The position numbers and the translations under genes were made by a program. A DNA stretch of 64,000 nt. Source: JACPRB01 sp964468745. GTDB taxonomy: Bacteria; Planctomycetota; MHYJ01; JACPRB01. Below, piece after piece: positions 26,181-34,591 of the stretch (positions within the stretch are counted from its first letter, which is position 1; every line of letters begins with the position of its first letter). The notes below the pieces were generated by a model that worked only from the letters and a program-made list of their open reading frames with translations, was not told the DNA's origin and did no database searches. Where the stretch lies: assembly GCA_964468745.1 (NCBI GenBank), contig CAYXVY010000079.1:1-64000 (forward strand). The letters are read 5' to 3'.

Positions 26181-26747
26181 GTGGCCGAGGAGTCAACGAC
26201 TGAAGCGCCCGTGCCGCCGCTGCCGATGTCGGCGAAGCTGTTGGGGATCGTCTTCGCGCTGATGGCGGGGATGAGCATTCCGTCGAGCCTGTTCTCGCTG
26301 GCGTGTGGGGGGCTGTTCGCCCTCGCCGGGCGGCCCGACATTCCACGAGAGGTCAAGTTCCTCGAGCCGGTGATCGATTGGGTCCTCGCATGGCACCTGC
26401 CGCTGACGCTGCTCGAACTCGTGTCGAGCACGATCGTGCTCGTGATTTCCGTGCAATTCCTGCGACGGCGCGGCTGGGCGCGCACGGGGATGGAGATCCT
26501 GAACTGGCTGGTGGCCGTGCTCCTCGTGCCGCTCGGCGTGGGGATGATGGTCTTCATGCGCGATATCCGCCGGTGGATGCCGCCCGAGCTCGACAGCAAA
26601 CAGATTGAGGCGATCGATTTGATCGGCTCTATCTTCGGTTACGTCGGACTCGGAATGGGAATCCTGTTCGCTTTTTTCCACGTCGGCATCGCGCTCTATC
26701 TGCGGAAGAAGATCATCCGCGACGCGATGGTTCACAGGGCGGCCTAG
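26181..26747 (+). CDS. Four-helix membrane protein, unknown function
   Basis: About 188 aa with four predicted membrane helices: around LGIVFALMAGMSIPSSLFSLA, LPLTLLELVSSTIVLVISV, MEILNWLVAVLLVPLGVGMM and FGYVGLGMGILFAFFHVGIA. Short cytoplasmic-type basic ends. Not recognised; it looks like the small DUF-type membrane proteins common in planctomycetal genomes. GTG 26181 is favoured by the upstream TATGAT; ATG 26169 in the same frame is the alternative. Divergent from the B12 operon, no evident functional link. Confidence 0.7.
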   Translation: MAEESTTEAPVPPLPMSAKLLGIVFALMAGMSIPSSLFSLACGGLFALAGRPDIPREVKFLEPVIDWVLAWHLPLTLLELVSSTIVLVISVQFLRRRGWARTGMEILNWLVAVLLVPLGVGMMVFMRDIRRWMPPELDSKQIEAIDLIGSIFGYVGLGMGILFAFFHVGIALYLRKKIIRDAMVHRAA

Positions 26748-27154
26748 AGCGCACGGAGAAGGCGGCTCGAAGCTCACTGGCAGATCGGTGTCGCACGGCG
26801 AACGGTCATCCACCCGATACACACCGAGGAAACCGAGGAAACCGAGGAGCCTTGGTTGGGCGTGAGATTCCCCCCCAACCCTCTCTCGGTTTCCTCAGTT
26901 CTCTCGGTGTTGATCTCCTTCTCGCGCGGAGTTACCGAGATCCCCTTGGTGGGCAAGGCGGTCTTGGCGGCCTATTCGGAAAGTGCGTTGTTGGATTGCC
27001 GCTCTTCGTCCGCGCACGCTCCGTGTCTCTGTGGCAATCCGGCTCCGTGCGCTGGTGGCATGTAACCCCGACAACAGGCTTCTTCTCTAGTGATCGTGGA
27101 TAGAGCCGGCTGCGCCGTAGGGGCGCGGCTTCCCTCGCCACAAGGAGAAACGCC
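26748..27154. repeat. 407-bp gene-free region with a 40-bp imperfect hairpin
   Basis: No gene seen. Left arm 26819-26860 contains three tandem ACCGAGGAA-type units; right arm 26874-26911 is its imperfect inverted copy (CTCTCTCGGTTTCCTCAG ...), with a 13-base loop. Further right, the sequence has GTGTCTCTGTGG-type words seen in other spacers. AAGGAG at 27143 belongs to the next gene. Confidence 0.7.
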
Positions 27155-28489
27155 GTGGAAAGCCAGGCCGTGGAGAGCGTCGAGAACAAGTATCTCGACC
27201 AAGTCATGCAGCAGCGCGGCCAGCTCGAGAACGAGCTGCGCGGGGGCCGCGCGTGCAAGCGCATCATGGCGCCTTCGAGCGCCAAGTCCGCCCCCATGGA
27301 CGACGAGGATGGAAGCCGCATCTTCCCGGCGTCGCCCGACATCTACACTCCGTCGTCGCATGCCATCGATGTCCGCATCACGGGCTGGTGGCGCTGGAAA
27401 AACGTCGTCGTTCCGCCGAACGCATACGTCGTCCACACAAGGCGCGGATACACCGAGCCGCTCCACTGCGGCCTCGGCATCTCGTTTCGGTTCGACCCCG
27501 TGACGGACAGCTTCCTCGTCGTCCCGTCGGCGATGCAGACGATGATCATCCAGGCGAGCTGCATCTGCAAGGAGCGCCAGGGCGTGCTCGTGCAGGGCTA
27601 CGTCCAGTGGATCATCGACGACTTCAAAACCGCGTATCGCAAGCTCGACTTCACCGACCCCGAGGATCCGATGCGGGTCGTCAACGTGCAGCTCCGCGAA
27701 CAGGCCGAAGCGGCGATCAAAGACAAGGTTTCGACGATGTCGATCGACGACGTCCTCGCAGACAAGCAGCCGATCATCAAGGAGCTGACCGCGCGCCTGC
27801 GCCATGTCGCCGAGGGCGACGGCGCGGACAAGGGGCTCGGCCTGCGCATCGTGCAGGTCCAGATCAAGGAAGCAGTTGTCTGCTCGCAGCGCGTGTGGGA
27901 GATGCTGCAGCGCCCGTTCCGCGCCGAGCGCGCCAAGGAAGCGCGCATCGCGCAGCTGGGGAGCGAGGCCGTCGTCCGCACGAGAGAGGCGGCGGAGGAG
28001 AAGGTCGCCGCCAAGGAGGCGATCGAGAAGAGCGCCGAGATCGCGCGCCATCAGGGGCAGAGCGAGGCGGCCGCGTTCGACCGGCTGGAGAGCGAGAAGG
28101 TCCGTCGCGCGAAGATCGAGGCGGAGACCCTCGCAGCCACCATCGCGCACGAGAAGGAAAAGACGGAGCGGCAGGCCGAGATTGCGCGCCTGCGTCTCGA
28201 GCACGAACTGACGGAGAACGGCATGCGCGCCGAGGCGGAAAACCGCCAGGCCCTGAAGGAGCTGGAACTCGAGGCGGCCCGCCGCCGGATCGACAACGAC
28301 CTGTCGGAAGCCGCGCTGCGCAGCCGGCTCATCGAACTGCTTCCGACCATCGCCGAGAAGATGCCGCACCCGAGCGAGATGAAGAGCTTCACGATCGGCG
28401 GGGCCGACGGGCTGGGCAATCTCGTCTCCGGCGTCCTCAAGCTCGTCGAGTCGATGAAGAACGGCAAGTCTGTCACGCACGCCGCCTAA
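27155..28489 (+). CDS. SPFH/Band 7 domain protein (flotillin-like, soluble form)
   Basis: 444 aa. A Band 7 domain spans about 75-255 (VPPNAYVVHTRRGYTEP ... QGVLVQGYVQWIIDDF ... LREQAEAAIKDKVSTMSIDDVL). A long charged coiled coil (about 255-390, AEEKVAAKEAIEKSAEIARH ...) and a small Gly-containing end follow, the usual stomatin/flotillin plan. No membrane helix or signal peptide, so membrane association would be peripheral. SPFH proteins scaffold membrane domains and proteases. GTG 27155 with AAGGAG upstream. Followed by a HEAT protein on the same strand. Confidence 0.85.
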   Translation: MESQAVESVENKYLDQVMQQRGQLENELRGGRACKRIMAPSSAKSAPMDDEDGSRIFPASPDIYTPSSHAIDVRITGWWRWKNVVVPPNAYVVHTRRGYTEPLHCGLGISFRFDPVTDSFLVVPSAMQTMIIQASCICKERQGVLVQGYVQWIIDDFKTAYRKLDFTDPEDPMRVVNVQLREQAEAAIKDKVSTMSIDDVLADKQPIIKELTARLRHVAEGDGADKGLGLRIVQVQIKEAVVCSQRVWEMLQRPFRAERAKEARIAQLGSEAVVRTREAAEEKVAAKEAIEKSAEIARHQGQSEAAAFDRLESEKVRRAKIEAETLAATIAHEKEKTERQAEIARLRLEHELTENGMRAEAENRQALKELELEAARRRIDNDLSEAALRSRLIELLPTIAEKMPHPSEMKSFTIGGADGLGNLVSGVLKLVESMKNGKSVTHAA

Positions 28490-28504
28490 ACAAGCGCTCG
28501 GTCT

Positions 28505-28537
28505 GGGCGCGGGGGGAGTTGTAACCTCCCGCGCCCC
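28505..28537 (+). terminator. Strong GC hairpin after the SPFH gene, no T-run
   Basis: GGGCGCGGG pairs with CCCGCGCCC across a 15-base loop. The following bases are not T-rich, so this may be a processing or stability hairpin rather than a true terminator. Confidence 0.4.
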
Positions 28538-28560
28538 ATACCTTCTCATCGGGGGTGGGG

Positions 28561-29949
28561 ATGGAAGCTTTGGAGTACACCTGGCGCGACCACATGCACT
28601 ACCTGCGCTCTCCGGTCGCAGAGACGCGCGCGCGAGCTCTGGAGGAGCTGACCGAACTCGGCGCGACGCAAGCAGTGCCGGAAATCGTGGCGCTCCTTTC
28701 GGATCCCGAACCCGGAGTGCGGGGCCGCGCCGCAGCCGCGCTGGGGCGGCTTGGACGATCGGACGCGAAGTCGAAGATCGCCGCGCTGCTCGGGGATGCG
28801 GACGACCGCGTTCGCTGGCGAGCCGCCGACGCGCTCGCATGGATGGGCGAGGCGGGCGCGATCGTCGGACTGATCGGCGATCCCTCCCCTGACGTGCGCC
28901 GGCTCGTTCTCTATACGCTCGGTACCGAGCTCGGCGATGCCGCCCTTCCGCTGCTGACGGACGACGACGCCGGTGTGCGCCGCGCCGCGGTGCAGGTACT
29001 CGGCACGTCGCTCGGAGCCGACCTCCTCTCCGAATGCCTGTCGGACCTCGACCCCCACGTGCGCATCGAGGCCGCCCGCATGCTCGCGACGCTCGGGCGG
29101 TACGCGGACAAGGTCCAGGCCCTTCTGCTGGACGAACACGCAGGGGTGAGGCGCGCGGCGATCGAAGCGCTCGCCCGCATGCAGCGCCGCGAGCCCGTCG
29201 GCCGCATGTTCCACGATCGCGACCCGAAGGTACGCGCGACCGCAGTTCGCGCGATGGCGTCGATGAATGCACGCGAGGGCACAGCAGAGATCGGCCGCCG
29301 CTTGCTCGATCCCGAGCTGCGCCCGGCCGTCCTCGACGCGCTGGGCGTGCTGGGAGCGATCGATTGGGCCAACTCCGTCGCACTATTCCTGGTCGACACC
29401 GATCCGGACGTGCGTGGCCGCGCGGTGCGGGCCCTCGGCCTCATGGGATCGACGGCGCATCTGGACTCGATCCGTCCGCTGCTCGAGGACGTGGACACGA
29501 GAGTTCGGGAGCACGCGGCTGAAGCGCTCATCGACTTGAGTACGGAGCCGCAGCCGGCTCCGCCCATCGTGCTTCCGGACGGAGCCGATGAGAGGGCCCT
29601 CATCGAGCAGGTGCGCGATCCGGTCCCCGGCACGGCGGGCGCCGCGGGGCTGCTCGACGCGCTCGCCGCACGGCATGAACCCGCGGCGTGGTCCAAGCTC
29701 GAGGCGCCGCAACGGCTCGATTTTCCGATCGCAAGTGTGGCCGACGTCGCGAAGCTCCTGCAATCGCTCGGTCTGGCCCTGGAGGGGGTGGCGGACTGCA
29801 CGTTCGTGGGTTGCTTCGCTGCGGACACGGTCGTCGCCCCGCGTCGAGTGCTCGATCGTCTCCGCCGGGCCGTCGTCCCGGCCGGCGACGTGATCCGCAT
29901 GATGACCGTAAACGATGCGCTGGACTGCTGGGACCGACGATTGGAGTGA
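28561..29949 (+). CDS. HEAT-repeat protein
   Basis: 462 aa. From residue 15 to about 330 it consists of some ten HEAT units of 30-31 residues, recognisable by the D-----VR--AA-AL--LG pattern (DPEPGVRGRAAAALGRLG, DADDRVRWRAADALAWMG, DDDAGVRRAAVQVLGTSL, DTDPDVRGRAVRALGLMG). A C-terminal non-repeat domain of about 120 residues is not recognised. Soluble protein-protein scaffold, partner unknown. ATG 28561 follows a G-rich stretch; GTG 28555 in frame is an alternative adding two residues. Confidence 0.85.
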   Translation: MEALEYTWRDHMHYLRSPVAETRARALEELTELGATQAVPEIVALLSDPEPGVRGRAAAALGRLGRSDAKSKIAALLGDADDRVRWRAADALAWMGEAGAIVGLIGDPSPDVRRLVLYTLGTELGDAALPLLTDDDAGVRRAAVQVLGTSLGADLLSECLSDLDPHVRIEAARMLATLGRYADKVQALLLDEHAGVRRAAIEALARMQRREPVGRMFHDRDPKVRATAVRAMASMNAREGTAEIGRRLLDPELRPAVLDALGVLGAIDWANSVALFLVDTDPDVRGRAVRALGLMGSTAHLDSIRPLLEDVDTRVREHAAEALIDLSTEPQPAPPIVLPDGADERALIEQVRDPVPGTAGAAGLLDALAARHEPAAWSKLEAPQRLDFPIASVADVAKLLQSLGLALEGVADCTFVGCFAADTVVAPRRVLDRLRRAVVPAGDVIRMMTVNDALDCWDRRLE

Positions 29950-29993
29950 CCTTTCGCGACGGTCGCGCGTATGGCTCGCGGGAGGATTGAGCC

Positions 29994-31781
29994 ATGTGCG
30001 TTATCGTTGCGATCCTGGCCTTGTGCGGACAGAACGCCACCACTCCGGGCGCCGTTACGACGCCCTATCCAACCGTCACCAACCTCGCGGTCGAGTGGGC
30101 GATCACTGGGGACGCGAATCTCAACGGCGTCGTTGCGGTGCGCTATCGCACGCTCGGCACATCGACGTGGTCGACGGGCCTGCCGCTGCGGCGCGTTCCC
30201 GCGGGATTCAATCCCGATCCCAACTATGGCTGGACGAACAAGCACTCCGGCAGCGTCTTCGACGTCGAGCCAGGCACGACGTATGAGATCGAATTGACGC
30301 TGACGGATCCGGACGGCGGATCGACGTCCACGACCGTCACGGCGTCCACGCGCCCGGTGCCGGCGGATCCGGCGAGCCCGAACGTGCGCACGGCGAATTC
30401 ATCCACCTTCCCGTCCGTCCTCTCGAGCGCCGTCGCGGGCGACGTGATCCTGCTGGACCCCGGCACGTACGCGGGATTCACCGCCTTCGTCAGCGGCGCG
30501 TCCGGCAATCCCATCGTCATCCGCGCGGCGACGGCGGGCACCGTCACCGTCAACGGGCAGGTGCGCCTCGACAATCGCAAATTCGTGCATGTCGAAAACC
30601 TCACGATCAACGGCATGACGAAGTTCAACGCCGCCGAAGGGATCGTCGTGCGCGGGTGCACGATCACGGCCGACCCCGCGCTCGGGGGCATCATCGCGTA
30701 CCTCGGCGTGACGAACTGCTACATCGCGAACAACGACATCACGGGGCCGTACACGTGGGTCGACGCCAACCTCGGCGCCAACGGCGCGACGACCGCCGAA
30801 GGGATCGAGCTGGCGGGCTCGGGCAACGTGATCTGCTTCAACCGCGTGAAGGGCTTCCGCGACAATATCTCGTTCTTCGAGGACGCGGCGATCCTGCAAG
30901 TGTGCAACGACGTCTACAACAACGACCTCTCGATCGGCTGCGACGACGGCATCGAGGCGGACTTCGCGATGGGCAATTCGCGCATCATGCGCAACCGCCT
31001 GACGAACTGCTACGTGGGCCTCAGCTCGCAGCCGAGCCTCGGCGGCCCTACGTACTTCATCCGCAACGTCATGTACAACATCGTCTACGCGCCGTTCAAA
31101 CTGCATCGCGGGAGCGTGGGCGACGTGATCCTGCACAACACGTGCGTGAAGTGCGGCGACGCGTTCGCGGTCTACGCGAGCGTGGCGTGGTCGCGCGCGT
31201 ACGTGCGGAACAACCTCCTCATCGGCGGCGCCGGCGGCGGCACGTACGGCGGCTACGGCAACGGGACCGGCCGGATCACGGACCTCGGCGCGGCCGACGC
31301 GACGAACAGCTTCAACTACGACGGCTATGCGTCGATCGGCACGGGGACGTTTGTCGGCAACATCGGAGCGACCGGATACACGAGCCTCGCGACCATGCAG
31401 TCCTCGACCTCGGAGACGAATGCCGTTCAGGTGACGATGGGCGTCTTCGCGGCGGCCGTCGCCTTCCCGTCCTCGGGTCCGTACCCCGAGCGCGCCATCG
31501 CCGATCTGCGACTCGCCTCCGGCGGCGCCGCGATCGACGAGGGTGTGGCGCTCGCGAACGTGAACGACGGGTACGCGGGGACGGCGCCCGACCTCGGCGC
31601 CCATGAATTCGGAACGCCGCTCCCGATCTACGGGCCTGGAGGGTCCACGGGGGGCGGTGGCGGAGGAGGCGGGGGGGGAGGAGGAGGGGGCGGCGGCGGA
31701 GGAGGCTGCGGTTTGACAGGATTCGAGTTTGTCGCGCTCTTCCTCGCACTCCTGATGGCGAGATACGCTAATGCGCGTTGA
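29994..31781 (+). CDS. Secreted right-handed beta-helix protein with Gly-linker/Cys C-terminal sorting signal
   Basis: 595 aa. Short signal peptide (MCVIVAILALCGQNA). A fibronectin-like region (about 25-120) is followed by a parallel beta-helix (about 130-430; units such as HVENLTINGM, NVICFNRVKG, NSRIMRNRLTNCYVG, AYVRNNLLIGG), as in surface polysaccharide-active or adhesive proteins. The end is a run of about 19 Gly, then CGLTGFEFVALFLALL and basic residues, a tripartite signal resembling MYXO-/GlyGly-CTERM tags removed by an intramembrane sortase. GGAGGA before ATG. Its TGA overlaps the TTG of the sigma gene, so surface protein and regulator are co-translated. Confidence 0.8.
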   Translation: MCVIVAILALCGQNATTPGAVTTPYPTVTNLAVEWAITGDANLNGVVAVRYRTLGTSTWSTGLPLRRVPAGFNPDPNYGWTNKHSGSVFDVEPGTTYEIELTLTDPDGGSTSTTVTASTRPVPADPASPNVRTANSSTFPSVLSSAVAGDVILLDPGTYAGFTAFVSGASGNPIVIRAATAGTVTVNGQVRLDNRKFVHVENLTINGMTKFNAAEGIVVRGCTITADPALGGIIAYLGVTNCYIANNDITGPYTWVDANLGANGATTAEGIELAGSGNVICFNRVKGFRDNISFFEDAAILQVCNDVYNNDLSIGCDDGIEADFAMGNSRIMRNRLTNCYVGLSSQPSLGGPTYFIRNVMYNIVYAPFKLHRGSVGDVILHNTCVKCGDAFAVYASVAWSRAYVRNNLLIGGAGGGTYGGYGNGTGRITDLGAADATNSFNYDGYASIGTGTFVGNIGATGYTSLATMQSSTSETNAVQVTMGVFAAAVAFPSSGPYPERAIADLRLASGGAAIDEGVALANVNDGYAGTAPDLGAHEFGTPLPIYGPGGSTGGGGGGGGGGGGGGGGGGGCGLTGFEFVALFLALLMARYANAR

Positions 31782-32230
31782 CCGACTTCGAACACTTCCT
31801 GCAGCAGCACGCGGCGTCGGTGCGCGCACTGGCGATGTCAATCCTCGCCAACGCGGCGGACGCAGAGGACGCGCTGCAGGACACGATGCTCGCGGCGGTG
31901 CAGCATCGGATGGAGCTCGACGCGGGGCGCCATCCGAAGGCTTGGCTCCTGCGCATTGCGGCGAACAAGGCGCGCGACATGCTGCGTCGACGGCGCGTGC
32001 GGTCGACGCCTCCGCCAGTGCCGCGGCCGCGCGAACCGGAGGTGGATCGGACGCGTCGCATCATCGCGTCGATGCCGCCGCGGTATCGCATGGTGATGCA
32101 TCTGGCGTACTACGAAGAGCTGCCCTACAAGGACATCGCGGAGGCGATGGGAGTGTCGCTCAGCGGCGTGAAGATGATGATCCTGCGCGGGCGACGCATG
32201 GTGCGAGCGAGGTTGGCGAATGAACTGTAA
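31778..32230 (+). CDS. ECF RNA polymerase sigma factor
   Basis: 150 aa, sigma-70 ECF class with only regions 2 and 4. Region 2: LAMSILANAADAEDALQDTMLAAV and HPKAWLLRIAANKARDMLRRRR; region 4: MPPRYRMVMHLAYYEELPYKDIAEAMGVSLSGVKMMILRGRRMV. It starts at TTG 31778, 4 bases inside the beta-helix gene (TTGA). TACGCT 8 bases upstream could also give a separate leaderless message. The anti-sigma gene overlaps its 3' end by 11 bases. Likely controls this unit. Confidence 0.9.
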   Translation: MTDFEHFLQQHAASVRALAMSILANAADAEDALQDTMLAAVQHRMELDAGRHPKAWLLRIAANKARDMLRRRRVRSTPPPVPRPREPEVDRTRRIIASMPPRYRMVMHLAYYEELPYKDIAEAMGVSLSGVKMMILRGRRMVRARLANEL

Positions 32231-33599
32231 CGAAGCGCGCGACCGGCTCGTGTTCTTCGCGGACGGCGAAGACGACGAGGTGGGAACGCACGTTCGCGGA
32301 TGTGCTGCATGCCGTGTCGAATGCGACAGGGTGGCCGGAGAGCGGGCGCTCATCAAACGGGCGCTGCGCCCCGCAACGCCACACGTCCGCGTGCTGGTGC
32401 GCCCCCGGACCCTTGCGTGGCCGTTCGCGGCTGCGGCAGCCGCGGCCGCCCTCCTTGCGTGGATCGCGCTGCGACCTCCCTTGCAGGCCCCGAAGAGCGC
32501 GCCGGAGATCACGAAGACGCCGCCTCCCGAAACGACGACGCAGACGCCGGTCCCGGCTGCGCCGCCTAATCCTCCCAAAACCGACGTACCTCCCCTAGTT
32601 GTTCCAGACCCTCCCGTTCGATCGACTGTCCTTCCTCCTCCAACTCCCGACTCCCAACCCGCAACTCCCACACCGGAAGATCGCCCTCCTCCACTTCCTC
32701 CATCGACAACCAGACCGGATCCCCCGCGTGTCGAGGTCGCCCTCACTCTCGAGCGAGGTACGGAGTGGAAGGGGACGCGCACTTTCGTGGCCGGCGATGC
32801 GATTCGCGCACGCGCGGCGATGCGGATCGCCTGGGGTACCGCGACGATCCACGTGAAGGAAGGAACCGCTTTCACGGTCTCGGCAAGGGACGCGCTTACG
32901 CTCGACTCCGGCGCCGTATTTCTCGAGAACTGTCCGGCCGGCTTCGAGGTGCGGACCGCGCGCGGCACGATCCGCGACCTCGGGACGCGCTTCATGGTCG
33001 AGACGGATGCGAAGAGCACGACGACGTCGGTGTTTGAAGGGCGCGTGTCGTGCGACACAAGGGACGTCGAGGCGGGCCAGCGCGCGTATCTGACCGGGGG
33101 CGTTGCGCCCTCGGTCGAGGCGATGCGTGACCTGACGGTCTTTCCGTCGTGGCTATCGAAGACCCTCGCAGCGCGAGCGCCGGTGATCGCGTGGAATTTC
33201 GCGAAGGCCGACAAGCGCTACCAGGGTGTCCCGAAGGACGGCGTGCTGCACGGCGTCGTGCGCGACGACGTTTTCTCGGCCGGTCTCGAGGACGACCAGG
33301 CGATGTTCAAGGTCCCGGCGCGCGGCGAATTCTGGGTGACGGTCCACACGACGACGGCGCAGCCGCTCATCCTCAGGTGCCGCGGCATGACACCGGAATC
33401 CACGCCATACGACTACACGATCGAGAAGCCGGTCCTCAATCGTGCAGTACCGCTCCGCGTGCCGCTCGATCGATTCGTGTCGAAGGAAGGCAAGCCGCTT
33501 CCGGTCGGCGACGGCGTTCACATCATCTATATCTGGACGCGCGACCTGAAGGCGCTGCTTCGCATCGACGATCTCAGAATAGCGGAGCGGAAAGACTGA
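32220..33599 (+). CDS. FecR-like membrane anti-sigma factor with zinc-finger start
   Basis: 459 aa. An N-terminal zinc-binding anti-sigma motif (Cys3, His24, Cys28, Cys31 in HVRGCAACR) is followed by one membrane helix (about 67-85), a 90-residue Pro/Thr-rich linker, and a FecR-type periplasmic domain (FVAGDAIRARAAMRIAWGTATIHVKEGT ... EVRTARGTIRDLGTRFMVETD). The last 130 residues form an extra domain not recognised. It should hold the ECF factor at the membrane and release it on an envelope signal, perhaps status of the beta-helix protein. Overlaps both neighbours, including 26 bases with the convergent racemase gene. Confidence 0.88.
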   Translation: MNCNEARDRLVFFADGEDDEVGTHVRGCAACRVECDRVAGERALIKRALRPATPHVRVLVRPRTLAWPFAAAAAAAALLAWIALRPPLQAPKSAPEITKTPPPETTTQTPVPAAPPNPPKTDVPPLVVPDPPVRSTVLPPPTPDSQPATPTPEDRPPPLPPSTTRPDPPRVEVALTLERGTEWKGTRTFVAGDAIRARAAMRIAWGTATIHVKEGTAFTVSARDALTLDSGAVFLENCPAGFEVRTARGTIRDLGTRFMVETDAKSTTTSVFEGRVSCDTRDVEAGQRAYLTGGVAPSVEAMRDLTVFPSWLSKTLAARAPVIAWNFAKADKRYQGVPKDGVLHGVVRDDVFSAGLEDDQAMFKVPARGEFWVTVHTTTAQPLILRCRGMTPESTPYDYTIEKPVLNRAVPLRVPLDRFVSKEGKPLPVGDGVHIIYIWTRDLKALLRIDDLRIAERKD

Positions 33600-34530
33600 C
33601 GCGCGGCACACGCGGTCCGAGGCGAACAAGAATCTCGTACGGCGATGTGCCCGCCCATGTGGCCCAGTCATCGGGCGTGACCGTCGGACCCAGCAGCTCG
33701 ATTTCGTCGCCCACGCGAAGGCCCTCGCCCTCGATGATCGTGTGATTCATCGAGATGCGGCCCAGGATGCGTACGCGACGGCCGTTCATGGCAACTTCGC
33801 CGCGATTCGACAACGCCCGCGGCACGCCTTGCTCCCACCCCACGGGGAGCGTCGCCACGCGACTCTCGCGCTCCAACCGGTGGAGGTGGCTGTAACCGAC
33901 CCCCTCGCCGGCCTTGACGTCGCGCACCGCCACGACGCGCGTGATGAAACGCACGGCGCTCTCGACGAGCGCCAGACCCGGCCGGACGATATCGAGCTGC
34001 AGCTCAGGATTCTGCAGGCCGTGCGTGCTCGCGAGGCTCAGTTTCACGGGCCGGCCGAATCTCGCCGCCGCCGCTCGCAGCCGCGCGAGCTGCTCAAGGT
34101 CGAATCCGTCGACTTCCGCGAGCGTGCTGTACAGGCACTCCGCGTCGACATCGTCGGGCACCTGCCCGGGCGCGAATCCCATCCGGTGCAGCCCTGTGTC
34201 CACCTTGACGAAGACTCGTCGTCCGGCAAAGTGCTGCGCCGTCCTCTCGTCGAAGACGCTCGGCATGATGTGCGACGGGACGGGCTCATCAACCGGCAGG
34301 AGAAGCACGATGCGCGCATCGGAGCATGCTTTGTCTACTTCGAACGCCTCCTCGAGCGTCCCGACGCCGATCCAGCGTGCGCCCGTTGCCGCGGCCACCC
34401 TGCCCGCTCCGAGGCCGTAGCCGCCCCCCTTGACGACCGCCATGAGTTCGCATCCCGGCTTCAGCCGGGCGCGTATCGCTTCCGCATTGCTGCGGATTCT
34501 ATCGGTATCGACCTCGATGCGGGTGAGCAC
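33574..34530 (-). CDS. Alanine racemase-like PLP enzyme, shortened and atypical
   Basis: 318 aa versus about 360-390 for Alr. PLP-lysine loop is altered: AVVKGGGYGLG, with Lys34 kept. The catalytic Tyr213 (GVGYSHLH), RPG (IVRPGLAL) and ALSNRGEV--NG-RV-ILGR are recognisable. Differences: the usual CMD at the C-terminal active site reads SMN (Asp to Asn), and the THFATAD segment with its His reads YSTLAEVD. So racemization of alanine is doubtful; another amino acid or a non-catalytic role is possible. GTG 34530, no ribosome site, TATTGT 8 bases upstream. Overlaps the convergent anti-sigma gene by 26 bases. Confidence 0.8.
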   Translation of the reverse strand: MLTRIEVDTDRIRSNAEAIRARLKPGCELMAVVKGGGYGLGAGRVAAATGARWIGVGTLEEAFEVDKACSDARIVLLLPVDEPVPSHIMPSVFDERTAQHFAGRRVFVKVDTGLHRMGFAPGQVPDDVDAECLYSTLAEVDGFDLEQLARLRAAAARFGRPVKLSLASTHGLQNPELQLDIVRPGLALVESAVRFITRVVAVRDVKAGEGVGYSHLHRLERESRVATLPVGWEQGVPRALSNRGEVAMNGRRVRILGRISMNHTIIEGEGLRVGDEIELLGPTVTPDDWATWAGTSPYEILVRLGPRVPRVSLSAPLF

Positions 34531-34538
34531 GGACGGTC

Positions 34539-34544
34539 ACAATA
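34539..34544 (-). promoter_or_regulatory. Putative -10 element of the racemase-like gene
   Basis: TATTGT on the minus strand, 8 bases before GTG 34530. Confidence 0.35.
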
Positions 34545-34591
34545 ACCCGAAACCGAACAAATTGAATGTCGTGTACGTCTAGATAGGACTT

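Noticed and set aside
31640..31710. G-rich repeat as CRISPR or satellite
   Set aside because: It encodes a poly-Gly linker in frame in a clear gene; units are irregular codons, no spacers.
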